DNA of 43,280 bases from Bacillota bacterium (GTDB taxonomy: Bacteria; Bacillota; Sulfobacillia; Thermaerobacterales; RSA17): contig PKRI01000013.1 in the NCBI GenBank assembly GCA_017577485.1, positions 1 to 43,280 of the forward strand, written 5' to 3'. A program made the position numbers and the translations under genes. Shown here one piece after another: positions 24,068-32,450 of this stretch. The notes beneath the pieces were generated by a model that worked only from the letters and a program-made list of their open reading frames with translations, ran no database searches and was not told where the DNA came from. The stretch's first letter is position 1; each line of letters begins with the position of its first letter.

Positions 24068-24358
24068 TTGCGCGACTATGAACTTCTCTGCCTCATGCCG
24101 CCGGATGTGGACGAAGAGCGCACCGAAGCCGTCCTGAACCGGATCCGCGGTGCCCTGGAGAGCACCCAGGGCGTCATCGAGAACGTCGACCACTGGGGCA
24201 AGCGGCGCCTGGCCTATGAAATCAAGGGCCATCGCGACGGCGTCTACATGCTGGTGAAGTTCAAGGCCGCGCCCCAGGGGATCAAGGAACTGGAGCGCGT
24301 GCTGGGCCTGACCGGCGACGTGATGCGCCACGTCGTCGTGCGCCTGGACGAGGATTGA
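24068..24358 (+). CDS. rpsF: 30S ribosomal protein S6
   Basis: S6 pairs with S18 on the platform of the 30S subunit. The 96-residue product starts MRDYELLCLMPPDVDEER and contains the family signature WGKRRLAYEIKGHRDGVY. Start is TTG at 24068, eight bases from GAAGGAGGTG, a near-perfect Shine-Dalgarno. First gene of rpsF-ssb-rpsR; the leader carries the S6:S18 motif and a promoter. Twenty-two bases separate it from ssb. Confidence 0.96.
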   Translation: MRDYELLCLMPPDVDEERTEAVLNRIRGALESTQGVIENVDHWGKRRLAYEIKGHRDGVYMLVKFKAAPQGIKELERVLGLTGDVMRHVVVRLDED

Positions 24359-24380
24359 CCGGCCCGAAAGGACGGTTCCC

Positions 24381-24785
24381 TTGCTCAACGTCGTCGTGTT
24401 GATCGGCAGGTTGGTCCGCGACCCGGAGTTGCGGTACACGCCCAGCGGGGTCGCCGTCGGCAGCTTTACCCTGGCGGTGGACCGCCCCTTCACCAACCAG
24501 CAGGGCGAGCGCGAGACCGACTTCATCGACGTGGTGGTCTGGCGCCGCCAGGCCGAAACCGTTGCCCAGCACCTGCAGAAGGGGCGGATGGTGGCTGTCC
24601 ACGGGCGGCTGCAGGTCCGGACCTTCGAAACCGCCGACGGGCAGCGCCGGCGGGTGGCCGAGGTGGTGGCCCGCGACGTGCGGTTCCTGGACCGGCCGGC
24701 CTCGGACCGCGGCGGCGCCGGCGACGCCTTCGACCCGTTCGCCGGTCCCGACGGCTTCGAGGAAGACGACGACATCCCGTTCTGA
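24381..24785 (+). CDS. ssb: Single-stranded DNA-binding protein
   Basis: SSB coats single-stranded DNA at forks and recruits replication proteins. The 134-residue product has the OB-fold start LNVVVLIGRLVRDPELRYTP, then WRRQAETVAQHLQKG. A short Gly/Asp-rich linker precedes the acidic C-terminal tip DDDIPF, the partner-docking peptide. TTG start after GAAAGGA. The linker is short, giving one of the smaller SSBs. It lies between rpsF and rpsR as in B. subtilis. Confidence 0.96.
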   Translation: MLNVVVLIGRLVRDPELRYTPSGVAVGSFTLAVDRPFTNQQGERETDFIDVVVWRRQAETVAQHLQKGRMVAVHGRLQVRTFETADGQRRRVAEVVARDVRFLDRPASDRGGAGDAFDPFAGPDGFEEDDDIPF

Positions 24786-24799
24786 CGGAATTCCTGCGC

Positions 24800-24823
24800 G
24801 GCGGCCGCGCCCGGGCGGCCGCC
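24800..24823 (+). repeat. GC hairpin upstream of rpsR Shine-Dalgarno
   Basis: GGCGGCCGC (24800-24808) pairs with GCGGCCGCC (24815-24823) around the six-base loop GCCCGG. It ends about eight bases before the rpsR Shine-Dalgarno GAGGAGG. No T-run follows. It may slow transcription or tune rpsR translation relative to rpsF and ssb. Confidence 0.5.
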
Positions 24824-24845
24824 CCGCCGAGGAGGAGGCTGCATC

Positions 24846-25073
24846 TTGGCTCGACGCGACCGGCGCAAGCGCCGCAAGGTCTGCGCCTTCTGCGTGGACA
24901 AGATCGCCGTGGTGGACTACAAGGACACCAGCCGGCTGCGGAAGTTCCTGACCGAGCGCGCCAAGATCCTGCCGCGCCGCATCACCGGCAACTGCGCCCG
25001 CCACCAGCGGCAGTTGACCCGCGCCATCAAGCGGGCCCGCCAGATGGCGCTGCTGCCCTACACGGTGGAGTAA
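24846..25073 (+). CDS. rpsR: 30S ribosomal protein S18
   Basis: S18 binds with S6 to 16S rRNA. The 75-residue product has KVCAFCVDKI and NCARHQRQLTRAIKRAR, the latter the core S18 signature. The CxxC pair plus later Cys/His mark the zinc-binding (C+) form rather than the zinc-free paralogue. TTG start, with GAGGAGG nine bases upstream. It is the third gene of the operon, 60 bases after ssb, with the hairpin in between. Confidence 0.96.
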   Translation: MARRDRRKRRKVCAFCVDKIAVVDYKDTSRLRKFLTERAKILPRRITGNCARHQRQLTRAIKRARQMALLPYTVE

Positions 25074-25103
25074 GACCGCAGGCACCTCGAAGGAGGACGC
25101 CCC

Positions 25104-25430
25104 TTGGCGGAACGGCCTGACGCCGTCGACATCGCCAAGAACGCGCGTACCCTGGAGTGGCTGCGGGCCGAACTGGTGGGCAGCGCGGCCCAGGCCATGC
25201 GCGCCATGGCCCGCGGCGAGGAAGACGCCGCTCTCGACGCCCTGGCCTCGGGCGTCGTGGTCTGCTACCTGCTGGCCCGGCGTATGGGTGCATCCTACGC
25301 GCGCCTGGACAACCAGGTTCTGGCTCGCCTGCACAACAGCATCGCCGAGGGACACGAGATCGAGCAGTGGTACGGCGATCTGACCCAGCTGGCGGCTCAC
25401 CTCAGGCAGCCGCGGGCGCCGAGACCTTGA
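25104..25430 (+). CDS. MazG-like family protein
   Basis: A 108-residue helical protein of the MazG-like group common in Firmicutes. The pattern VDIAKNARTLEWLRAELVGS, then ALASGVVVCYLLARRMG and EGHEIEQWYGDL is characteristic. True MazG enzymes hydrolyse nucleoside triphosphates through acidic metal-binding motifs; EEDAALDALASG may be the remnant here, so activity is uncertain. TTG start seven bases after AAGGAGG. It overlaps the next gene by four bases (TTGA). Confidence 0.8.
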   Translation: MAERPDAVDIAKNARTLEWLRAELVGSAAQAMRAMARGEEDAALDALASGVVVCYLLARRMGASYARLDNQVLARLHNSIAEGHEIEQWYGDLTQLAAHLRQPRAPRP

Positions 25431-26476
25431 CGCCGGGCCCGGCGCGCGGGCAGGCCGCCGGTCCGGCCGGCAGCCCGGGTGGTGCCCCTGCACCCGGCGG
25501 CCGGACGCGGGAACTGGTGGAGGGCGCCCTGCTGGCGGCCCTCAGCGTGGTGCTGGCCCTGGTCACCACCTACGTGCCGTTCCTGCAGATGTTCTCGGTG
25601 GTGATGCTGCCCGCCCCGGCCGTGGTGCTGGCGGTCCGGCGCGGTACCCGAACCGCGGTGCTGGGTACCGCCGCCGCCGGGCTGATCCTGCTCGCCCTGG
25701 TGGGCCCGGTCAGCGGCGTCTTCACCTGGCTGCACATCGCCGGCATCGGCGTGCCGCTGGGCCTGGGCATCCGGCGGCGCCGGCCGGCCGGCTGGACCAT
25801 CGCCGTCACCACCGCTGCCTTCCTGGTGCTGGCCCTGGTCAGCATCGGGGTCACCATGGTGGTTTCCGGCTTCAACCCCGTCACCGCCGCCATCGACGCG
25901 TACCGCACCGCCGGCGCCGAGGCCTTCGATCTCTACGGCCGCCTGGGACTGGTGCCCAGCGACCCGTCCGCGCGCGATACGTTGGTGTCCGCGTGGGAGC
26001 AGCTCATCGAGACCGTGGTGCGGCTGCTGCCGGTGGCGCTGGTGCTGGGCTACGCCGGGTTCTCCCTGCTGACCTACGTCCTGAACCGGGCCGTACTGCA
26101 GCGCCTCGGCCACCGCGACGTGCCGCCGGTGAAGCCTTTTGCCGACTGGCAGGTGCCGCAGTGGACCGTCTTCGCTTTCGGCGCCGCGGCGGGTATCCAC
26201 CTGGTCCGCGGCGAACTGGGCGGGCAGGCCGCCGGCATCCTGCTCGACAACATTCTCATGGGGTTCCTGTGGATCTTCATCGTGGTGGGGGCGGCGGCGG
26301 CTTACGCCTTCCTGCGCACCTGGGGCATCGGCCGCGGGGCGGCCGCCGTCATCCTGGCGCTGGCCGTGATGATGCAGTTGAGCGTGTTCCTGGCCGGGCT
26401 GGGCCTGGTGGACACGGGATTGGGCCTGCGCCGGCGCTATCTGCCGCCGCGCGCCGGGGAGGAGGAGGCAGGGTGA
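25427..26476 (+). CDS. DUF2232 (YybS-like) membrane protein
   Basis: The 349-residue protein has an N-terminal Gly/Pro-rich cytosolic stretch, then about eight membrane helices beginning at LVEGALLAALSVVLALVTTY. Length, topology and position directly before rplI match the YybS/DUF2232 family; the fold resembles ECF-transporter S components, but its substrate is unknown. The TTG at 25427 overlaps the preceding stop. It shares GTGA with rplI. Coupled location with rplI and dnaB is conserved across Firmicutes (gdpP, often between, is absent). Confidence 0.85.
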   Translation: MTPGPARGQAAGPAGSPGGAPAPGGRTRELVEGALLAALSVVLALVTTYVPFLQMFSVVMLPAPAVVLAVRRGTRTAVLGTAAAGLILLALVGPVSGVFTWLHIAGIGVPLGLGIRRRRPAGWTIAVTTAAFLVLALVSIGVTMVVSGFNPVTAAIDAYRTAGAEAFDLYGRLGLVPSDPSARDTLVSAWEQLIETVVRLLPVALVLGYAGFSLLTYVLNRAVLQRLGHRDVPPVKPFADWQVPQWTVFAFGAAAGIHLVRGELGGQAAGILLDNILMGFLWIFIVVGAAAAYAFLRTWGIGRGAAAVILALAVMMQLSVFLAGLGLVDTGLGLRRRYLPPRAGEEEAG

Positions 26477-26922
26477 AGGTCATCCTTCGTCAGGACGTCA
26501 AGAGCCTGGGCAAGGCCGGGCAGGTGGTGGAAGTGGCCGACGGCTACGCCCGGAACTATCTCATCCCCCGCGGCCTGGCCGTCGAGGCCACCAGGCAGAA
26601 TCTCAGCAGCCTGGAGGAACAGCGCCGCCAGGAAGACCGGCGGGCGCGCCAGCAGCTGGAACAGGCCCGGGCCGACGCCCGCAAGCTGGAGGGCAAGGTG
26701 GTGACCGTCACCGCCAGGGCCGGCGAGGGCGGGCGGCTCTACGGTTCCGTCACGGCCGCCGACGTGGCCGCGGCGCTGGAGCCGCTGCTGGGCTACCGGC
26801 CCGACAAGCGCCGGATCGAACTGGCGGAGCCCATCCGCCATGTGGGCCGCTACCAGGTCACCATCCGGCTGCACCCTGAGGTCAGCGCGCGCGTCGCCGT
26901 CGACGTGACCGCCGGATCCTGA
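26473..26922 (+). CDS. rplI: 50S ribosomal protein L9
   Basis: L9 is a two-domain protein at the base of the L1 stalk. The 149-residue protein has the N-terminal signature MKVILRQDVKSLGKAGQVVE and VADGYARNYLIPRGLA, a long charged connecting helix (about 45-75), and a C-terminal domain with RLYGSVTAADVAAAL. GTG start overlaps the yybS stop; GAGGAGG lies just upstream. Thirty bases later dnaB begins, the standard rplI-dnaB linkage. Confidence 0.96.
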   Translation: MKVILRQDVKSLGKAGQVVEVADGYARNYLIPRGLAVEATRQNLSSLEEQRRQEDRRARQQLEQARADARKLEGKVVTVTARAGEGGRLYGSVTAADVAAALEPLLGYRPDKRRIELAEPIRHVGRYQVTIRLHPEVSARVAVDVTAGS

Positions 26923-26951
26923 CGGGGCCGCAGGCGAGGAGGCGTCTTGCG

Positions 26952-28277
26952 GTGGCTGCCGACCTGGAGCGGATCCCCCCGCAGAATCTCGAGGCGGAGC
27001 AGTCGGTCCTGGGGGCCGTGCTGCTGGATCGCGACGCCGCCCACAAGGTGGCCGAGATCCTGGAGCCGGAGGACTTCTACCGCGATGCCCACCGGCTGAT
27101 CTACCAGGCCGTCCTGGACCTGCTGGACAGCGGCGAGGCCGTGGACACGGTGACCGTCAGCGATCGCCTGCGCAAGCGGCGGGAACTGGAGGCCGCCGGG
27201 GGCGTCACCTACCTGACCACGCTGGTGAACAGCGTGCCCACGGCGGCCAACGCCGAGCACTACGCCCGCATCGTGTCCGAGAAGGCCATGCTGCGCCGGC
27301 TCATCGCCGCGGCCACCGACATCGTCCGCGACGTCTACGAAGGTGAAGAGGACGTGGCCGGCCTCATCGACAAGGCCGAGCAGCGCATCTTCCGGGTCGC
27401 CCAGGGCCGGCGCCGGCAGACCGCCGTCCGCCTTCACGACGTGCTGGTGGCGGCCTTCGAGCAGCTGGAGCGGCTCTCGGCCCACAAGGGTGACGTGGTC
27501 GGCATCCCCACCGGCTTCAAGCGCCTGGACGAGATGACCACGGGCCTGCACCCGTCGGAACTGATCATCCTGGCCGCCCGGCCTTCCGTGGGCAAGACCA
27601 CCCTGTCCCTGAACATGGCCCTCAACGCCGCCCGGCACGGCGTGCCGGTGGCGTTCTTCAGCCTGGAGATGTCGCGGGAGCAGCTGGCGCTGCGGCTTCT
27701 GGCCTCCGAGGCGGCCGTCAGCATGCAGCGCCTCCGCACCGGCTACGTCAACGAGGACGACTGGTCGCGTCTCACCCGGGCCGCCAGCCGGCTCAGCGAG
27801 GCGCCCTTCTTCATCGACGACACGCCCAACATCTCGCTCATGGAACTCCGGGCCCGGGCCCGGCGCCTCAAGGCCGAGCACGACATCGGCCTGGTGGTGG
27901 TGGACTACCTGCAGTTGATGCACACCCGGGGCCGCTTCGAGAACCGCCAGCAGGAGATCTCGGAGATCTCCCGGTCGCTCAAGGCTCTGGCCCGGGAACT
28001 GGACGTGCCCGTCATCGCCCTGTCGCAGTTGAGCCGCGCCGTGGAGCAGCGCCAGGACCGCCGGCCGCAGCTTTCAGACCTGCGCGAGTCCGGCGCCATC
28101 GAGCAGGACGCCGACGTGGTCATCTTCCTCTGGGACAACCCCGAATACCGCGACAGCCTGTTGATCGAAGCCATCGTCGCCAAGCAGCGCAACGGCCCCA
28201 CCGGGGGCGTGCAGCTGGTTTTCAACAAGGAAGTGGGCCGCTTCGCCGATCCCGAACTGCGGCGCGAGCCGGCGTGA
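26952..28277 (+). CDS. dnaB: Replicative DNA helicase DnaB (DnaC of B. subtilis)
   Basis: Hexameric 5'-3' helicase at the fork. The 441-residue protein has the N-terminal DnaB domain (PPQNLEAEQSVLGAVLLDRD), a linker, and a RecA-like domain from about 185 with Walker A ARPSVGKTTLS (Lys215), Walker B LVVVDYLQLM and the motif QLSRAVEQRQDRRPQLSDLR. No intein is present. GTG start eight bases after GAGGAGG. The partner loaders DnaD/DnaB/DnaI are not in this window. Confidence 0.96.
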   Translation: MAADLERIPPQNLEAEQSVLGAVLLDRDAAHKVAEILEPEDFYRDAHRLIYQAVLDLLDSGEAVDTVTVSDRLRKRRELEAAGGVTYLTTLVNSVPTAANAEHYARIVSEKAMLRRLIAAATDIVRDVYEGEEDVAGLIDKAEQRIFRVAQGRRRQTAVRLHDVLVAAFEQLERLSAHKGDVVGIPTGFKRLDEMTTGLHPSELIILAARPSVGKTTLSLNMALNAARHGVPVAFFSLEMSREQLALRLLASEAAVSMQRLRTGYVNEDDWSRLTRAASRLSEAPFFIDDTPNISLMELRARARRLKAEHDIGLVVVDYLQLMHTRGRFENRQQEISEISRSLKALARELDVPVIALSQLSRAVEQRQDRRPQLSDLRESGAIEQDADVVIFLWDNPEYRDSLLIEAIVAKQRNGPTGGVQLVFNKEVGRFADPELRREPA

Positions 28278-28338
28278 GGCGCGCCGCGCGAGGGTCCCGA
28301 GCCTGGTGCCCCGCATCCTGAACCGGCTGCGGGGCGGG

Positions 28339-28347
28339 TGTTATCAT
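28339..28347 (+). promoter_or_regulatory. Candidate extended -10 promoter for purA
   Basis: TGT followed by TATCAT (28342-28347) makes an extended -10 element. No good -35 is visible at the right spacing. Transcription would begin near 28354, placing the Noc-type palindrome within the untranslated leader. Confidence 0.45.
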
Positions 28348-28370
28348 AGCCGCGGAGCCGGACGCACCTG

Positions 28371-28392
28371 CCCGGGAAATTTCCCGGGAAAT
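28371..28392. promoter_or_regulatory. Noc-binding-site (NBS) palindrome in the purA leader
   Basis: Bases 28379-28392 read ATTTCCCGGGAAAT, identical to the B. subtilis NBS consensus and perfectly palindromic. A second, overlapping palindrome CCCGGGAAATTTCCCGGG covers 28371-28388, so two CCCGGG cores are 12 bases apart; a third partial core (CCCGG) starts at 28394. Noc is encoded at 7325. The match is read directly; occupancy by Noc is inferred from the family's known specificity. It lies 34 bases before the purA start codon. Confidence 0.78.
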
Positions 28393-28425
28393 ACCCGGCG
28401 GTAGGGCGGAAAGAGGTGTCGCCAG

Positions 28426-29745
28426 GTGCCCAGCGTCGTCATCGTCGGTGCCCAGTGGGGTGACGAAGGCAAGGGGAAGATCACGGATTTTCTCGCCCGG
28501 GATGCGGACATGGTGGTCCGCTACCAGGGCGGCGCCAACGCCGGGCACACCGTGGTGGTGGACGGCGTCACCTACAAACTGCACCTGGTGCCGTCGGGCA
28601 TCATCCACGGCAAGACCTGCGTCATCGGCAACGGCTGCGTGGTCGACCCCGAGACGCTGCTAAGGGAGATCGAGTACCTGCACGGGCACGGCGTGGACAC
28701 CCAGGGCCGCCTGTGGATCAGCGACGCCGCCCACCTGATCATGCCCTACCACCAGCGCCTGGACGCCCTGCAGGAGCAGTTGCGGGGAGACCAGCGCATC
28801 GGCACCACCGGCCGCGGCATCGGCCCCGCCTACGCCGACAAGGCCGCCCGCACCGGCATCCGGGTGGGCGACCTGCTGGACGAGGCGCTGTTCCGCCAGC
28901 GCCTCGAGCGCAACGTGCGCCAGTTGAACGACCTGATGCACCGGGTTTACGACAGCGAACCCTTCGACGTCCGGGCCATCGCCGAGCAGTACCTGGATCT
29001 GGCCTCGCGCCTGCGCCCGTACATCACCGATACGGCCGCCCTCATCAACGAGGCCCTGGACCAGGGACGCCGGGTGCTGTTCGAGGGCGCCCAGGGCACC
29101 ATGCTGGACCTGGACCACGGTTCCTATCCCTACGTGACGTCGTCGTACCCGTCGGCGGGCGGCGCGTGCATCGGCGCCGGCGTCGGGCCCACCCGCATCG
29201 ACCACGTCATCGGCGTGGCCAAGGCTTACACGTCGCGGGTGGGCGACGGGCCGTTCCCCACGGAACTGGACGACGAGATCGGCGAGTGGATCCGCCAGAA
29301 GGGCCGGGAGTTCGGCACCACCACCGGCCGGCCGCGGCGCTGCGGCTGGCTGGACGCCGTGGTGCTGCGGCACGCCGTCCAGGTCAGCGGCCTGGGCGGC
29401 CTGGCGCTGGTGCACCTGGACACGCTGGGCGGCCTGGAGCGGGTGCGCATTGCTTCCGCTTACGAGTACCGCGGGCAGCGGCTGGAGCGGCTGCCCCACG
29501 GCGCCCACCAGCTGGCCCAGTGCCGGCCCATCTACGAGGAACTGCCCGGTTGGGACGAGGACATCTCGTCGGCCAGGCGCTTCGAGGACCTGCCCGAGAA
29601 CGCCCGCAACTACGTGCGCCGCGTGGAGGCGCTGGTGGGCGTGCCGGTGCAGTTGCTGTCCATCGGGCCCGACCGCGCGCAGACCATCGCCCTGGACGAC
29701 GTGTTCGCGGCGGCCGCCCGCGCCCGCGGCGCCGGCGCCCGCTGA
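28426..29745 (+). CDS. purA: Adenylosuccinate synthetase
   Basis: Catalyses the GTP-dependent joining of IMP and aspartate to adenylosuccinate, the first committed step to AMP. The 439-residue protein starts MPSVVIVGAQWGDEGKGKIT with the catalytic Asp and GDEGKGK loop, has QGGANAGHTVVV, and GTTTGRPRRCGWLDAV; normal family length. GTG start after GAGGTG. Its leader has an extended -10 promoter and the NBS palindrome. tRNA-Asp follows 63 bases later with its own promoter. Confidence 0.96.
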   Translation: MPSVVIVGAQWGDEGKGKITDFLARDADMVVRYQGGANAGHTVVVDGVTYKLHLVPSGIIHGKTCVIGNGCVVDPETLLREIEYLHGHGVDTQGRLWISDAAHLIMPYHQRLDALQEQLRGDQRIGTTGRGIGPAYADKAARTGIRVGDLLDEALFRQRLERNVRQLNDLMHRVYDSEPFDVRAIAEQYLDLASRLRPYITDTAALINEALDQGRRVLFEGAQGTMLDLDHGSYPYVTSSYPSAGGACIGAGVGPTRIDHVIGVAKAYTSRVGDGPFPTELDDEIGEWIRQKGREFGTTTGRPRRCGWLDAVVLRHAVQVSGLGGLALVHLDTLGGLERVRIASAYEYRGQRLERLPHGAHQLAQCRPIYEELPGWDEDISSARRFEDLPENARNYVRRVEALVGVPVQLLSIGPDRAQTIALDDVFAAAARARGAGAR

Positions 29746-29764
29746 CGCCTGGCCCGGCGTCCCA

Positions 29765-29794
29765 TTGACACCCCGTTCCGGGCTCTGCTAGAAT
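29765..29794 (+). promoter_or_regulatory. Promoter of tRNA-Asp
   Basis: Consensus -35 TTGACA (29765-29770), 18-base spacer and -10 TAGAAT (29789-29794), ending 14 bases before the tRNA. The -10 and spacer equal those before rpmH and tRNA-Thr. Confidence 0.82.
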
Positions 29795-29808
29795 CAGTCG
29801 CGCTTGCT

Positions 29809-29884
29809 GGAGGCGTGGTGTAGCTAGGTCTAACACACCGGTCTGTCACACCGGAGATCGCGGGTTCAAATCCCGTCGCCTCCG
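29809..29884 (+). tRNA. tRNA-Asp (GTC)
   Basis: All four arms fold. The acceptor stem GGAGGCG pairs with CGCCTCC. The anticodon stem CCGGT/ACCGG encloses CTGTCAC with anticodon GTC at 29845-29847. The T arm has TTCAAAT in its loop. Discriminator base is G, an aspartate identity element. The 3' CCA is not encoded. It has its own promoter and a downstream hairpin. Confidence 0.97.
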
Positions 29885-29920
29885 CAAGAAAATCGGGACC
29901 GCACACGGTGCGGACCAGCA

Positions 29921-29957
29921 GCGGGCGCCGCCTGACGGGGCGGCGCCCGCCGCGCGT
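29921..29957 (+). terminator. Probable terminator after tRNA-Asp
   Basis: GCGGGCGCCGCC (29921-29932) and GGCGGCGCCCGC (29939-29950) form a perfect 12-bp stem with a six-base loop. Only a short T-run (TTT) follows after CGCGCG, so it is a weak intrinsic terminator but the position, 36 bases after the tRNA, fits. Confidence 0.55.
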
Positions 29958-30110
29958 TTGGGTCCCAATTCCGGGCCGGTTTCGCGGCCAGTCTTCTGCC
30001 TGCTCCCCGGTCCCCCGGTTTTCCCGGCAGGCGCGGCGGCGGTTCCTACGAAAGTCCCATTTTCAACCATGCAGGCTCAATGGCTGGCCGGCGAAACCGA
30101 TAAGAAGGGA
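29958..30110. other. Gene-free stretch between tRNA-Asp and PilZ gene
   Basis: Together with the flanking hairpins, about 308 bases lack a gene. The stretch is less GC-rich than the coding regions, with short A/T runs near 30050-30070 (CCCATTTTCAACC). A possible weak stem GCCTGC...GCAGGC lies around 30000-30033. I compared it by eye with GEMM-type (cyclic di-GMP) riboswitch cores and found no match. Plus-strand hairpins at 30111-30173 end it. Confidence 0.4.
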
Positions 30111-30173
30111 CGACGCCACTCGAGGAGCGTCGACCCCCTCTCACCCCCGGACCTGCTGGGTCCGGGTTCTTCT
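30111..30173 (+). terminator. Tandem hairpins with intrinsic terminator, plus strand
   Basis: A first hairpin CGACGC (30111-30116)/GCGTCG (30127-30132) is followed by CCCGGACC (30146-30153)/GGTCCGGG (30159-30166) with a five-base loop and then TTCTTCT. The T-rich side is on the plus strand, so it terminates a rightward transcript, perhaps tRNA-Asp readthrough or an unannotated small RNA. It also faces the 3' end of the leftward PilZ gene. Confidence 0.7.
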
Positions 30174-30192
30174 CGTGCGGCGGCGCGCGGGC

Positions 30193-30573
30193 TCAGGCCA
30201 GCAGGTCGATGCGGATGGCGTCCAGGTTGCGGTGGAACGCGTCCAGGCACTGGGGACTGGATCCCCAGAAGCGCAGGCCGTACCGGAACCGGCCGTGGTC
30301 CTCGCGCCGGCCCCAGACCACCCGCGCGCACACGTCGAACTCGCGGCCCTGCAGTTGGAACTGCAGCCGCAGCACGGTGGGCAGGTGGACCGGCAGCCTG
30401 AGGTCGGTGACGATGCAGGTGCCGCCCCGGCTGACGTCCATCAACTGCGCCTCGCCCGTGGGCAGGTCCACCGGCCGGTCGCCGATGAAGAGGATCTTGA
30501 AGCGCCCCTTCTCGCCGCCGCAGCGGATGCGGGGAAAGCGCCGCCGCAGTCGGCGGTAAGGCTGCAGCATCAT
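30193..30573 (-). CDS. PilZ domain protein (predicted cyclic di-GMP receptor)
   Basis: PilZ domains bind cyclic di-GMP and change partner activity. The 126-residue single-domain protein has the two diagnostic motifs: the N-terminal arginine cluster RRLRRRFPRIR, providing RxxxR, and MDVSRGGTCIV, providing D-x-S-x-x-G. The barrel end GLRFWG is also typical. ATG start nine bases after GGGGGAA. It is alone on the minus strand between a rightward terminator and a rightward ABC operon, so it is probably monocistronic. No diguanylate cyclase gene is in the window. Confidence 0.85.
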   Translation of the reverse strand: MMLQPYRRLRRRFPRIRCGGEKGRFKILFIGDRPVDLPTGEAQLMDVSRGGTCIVTDLRLPVHLPTVLRLQFQLQGREFDVCARVVWGRREDHGRFRYGLRFWGSSPQCLDAFHRNLDAIRIDLLA

Positions 30574-30667
30574 CGATCACGTTCCCCCGCCGTGGATGAT
30601 CACGGCTGCAATTTGCCGTTATGATGCCCGTGTTTCTTCGGAACGATTACCGCATCCTTCCGAATTC

Positions 30668-30696
30668 TTGACGCCCCAACCCCGACCTCGTACCAT
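30668..30696 (+). promoter_or_regulatory. Promoter of the NMT1-type ABC operon
   Basis: A -35 TTGACG (30668-30673), 17-base spacer and -10 TACCAT (30691-30696). The start site near 30703 argues against the upstream GTG at 30702 as the start codon of the following gene and supports the ATG at 30735. Confidence 0.6.
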
Positions 30697-30734
30697 GCTG
30701 GGTGAATGAAGGTTCAGTCAGGTGGTGGGCCGGC

Positions 30735-31651
<917 letters not shown>

Positions 31652-31655
<4 letters not shown>

Positions 31656-32407
31656 GGTCGCTGAAGCAGCGCCTGATCACCGAATCGGCCCTGATCGCCG
31701 GCCTGGCGGCGTGGTTCCTGATGAGCGGGCGGGTCCCGGCCTACGTCCTGCCGGACCCCCTGGCGGTGGCCGGCGCCGCCTGGGACCTGCTGACCGATCC
31801 GGCCCTGGCCGTCCACACCCTGGCCTCGGCGCTGCGGGTGGTGACGGCCCTGGCGGCCGCCATGGCGGCCGGCACCGTCCTGGTGCTGGCGGCTTACTAC
31901 GTGCCTGCGCTGCGCGGCCTGGTCAACGAGCGCCTGACGCCGTTCTTCAACGCCTTCCCCACCCTGGGCTGGGCCATCCTGGCGGTGCTGTGGTTCGGGA
32001 TCACCGATACCGGCGTGATCTTCGTCCAGGCGGCCATCTTGCTGCCCTTCGTGCTGATCACCCTCTGGGAAGGCGTCAGCAACCTGGACGCCGAGATGGT
32101 GGAGATGGCCCGCTCCTTCACCCGCTCGGAGGTCCGGGTGCTGGGCAAGGTCATCGCGCCCATGCTGCTGCCCTACGCCTTCGCGGCCGTGCGCATGTCC
32201 TACGGCGTCAGCTGGAAGATCGCGCTGATTGCCGAGATCTTCGGCACCAACCGGGGCCTGGGTTACCTGATGACCCTGGCCCGCTCCAACTTCGACAGCC
32301 GCATGTTGTTCGCGGCGGTCCTGGTGGTCATCGTCCTGGTCTTCGCCGGCGACCGGTTCGTCTTCGCCCCGATCCAGCGCCGGCTGACCGCCTGGCGGGC
32401 CGCCTGA
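31652..32407 (+). CDS. ABC transporter permease (TauC/SsuC/ThiX type)
   Basis: Membrane subunit of the same importer. The 251-residue protein has about six membrane segments and the EAA-type coupling loop DAEMVEMARSFTRSEVRVLGKVIAPML. The region NAFPTLGWAILAVLWFGITDTGVIFV is typical of the BPD_transp_1 taurine/nitrate group. GTG start shares GTGA with the ATPase stop. The binding-protein gene follows after 43 bases. Confidence 0.9.
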
Positions 32408-32450
32408 GGCCGTACCGATACCGACGCGCTGTGGGAGAGGATGGTGCACT

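Noticed and set aside
30060..30135. Cyclic di-GMP (GEMM) riboswitch next to the PilZ gene
   Set aside because: The conserved core sequences of the GEMM aptamer are not present on either strand, and the adjacent PilZ gene points the other way.
30602..30619. Operator-like inverted repeat ACGGC-N8-GCCGT upstream of the PilZ gene
   Set aside because: Five-base arms are too short to distinguish from chance at this GC content.
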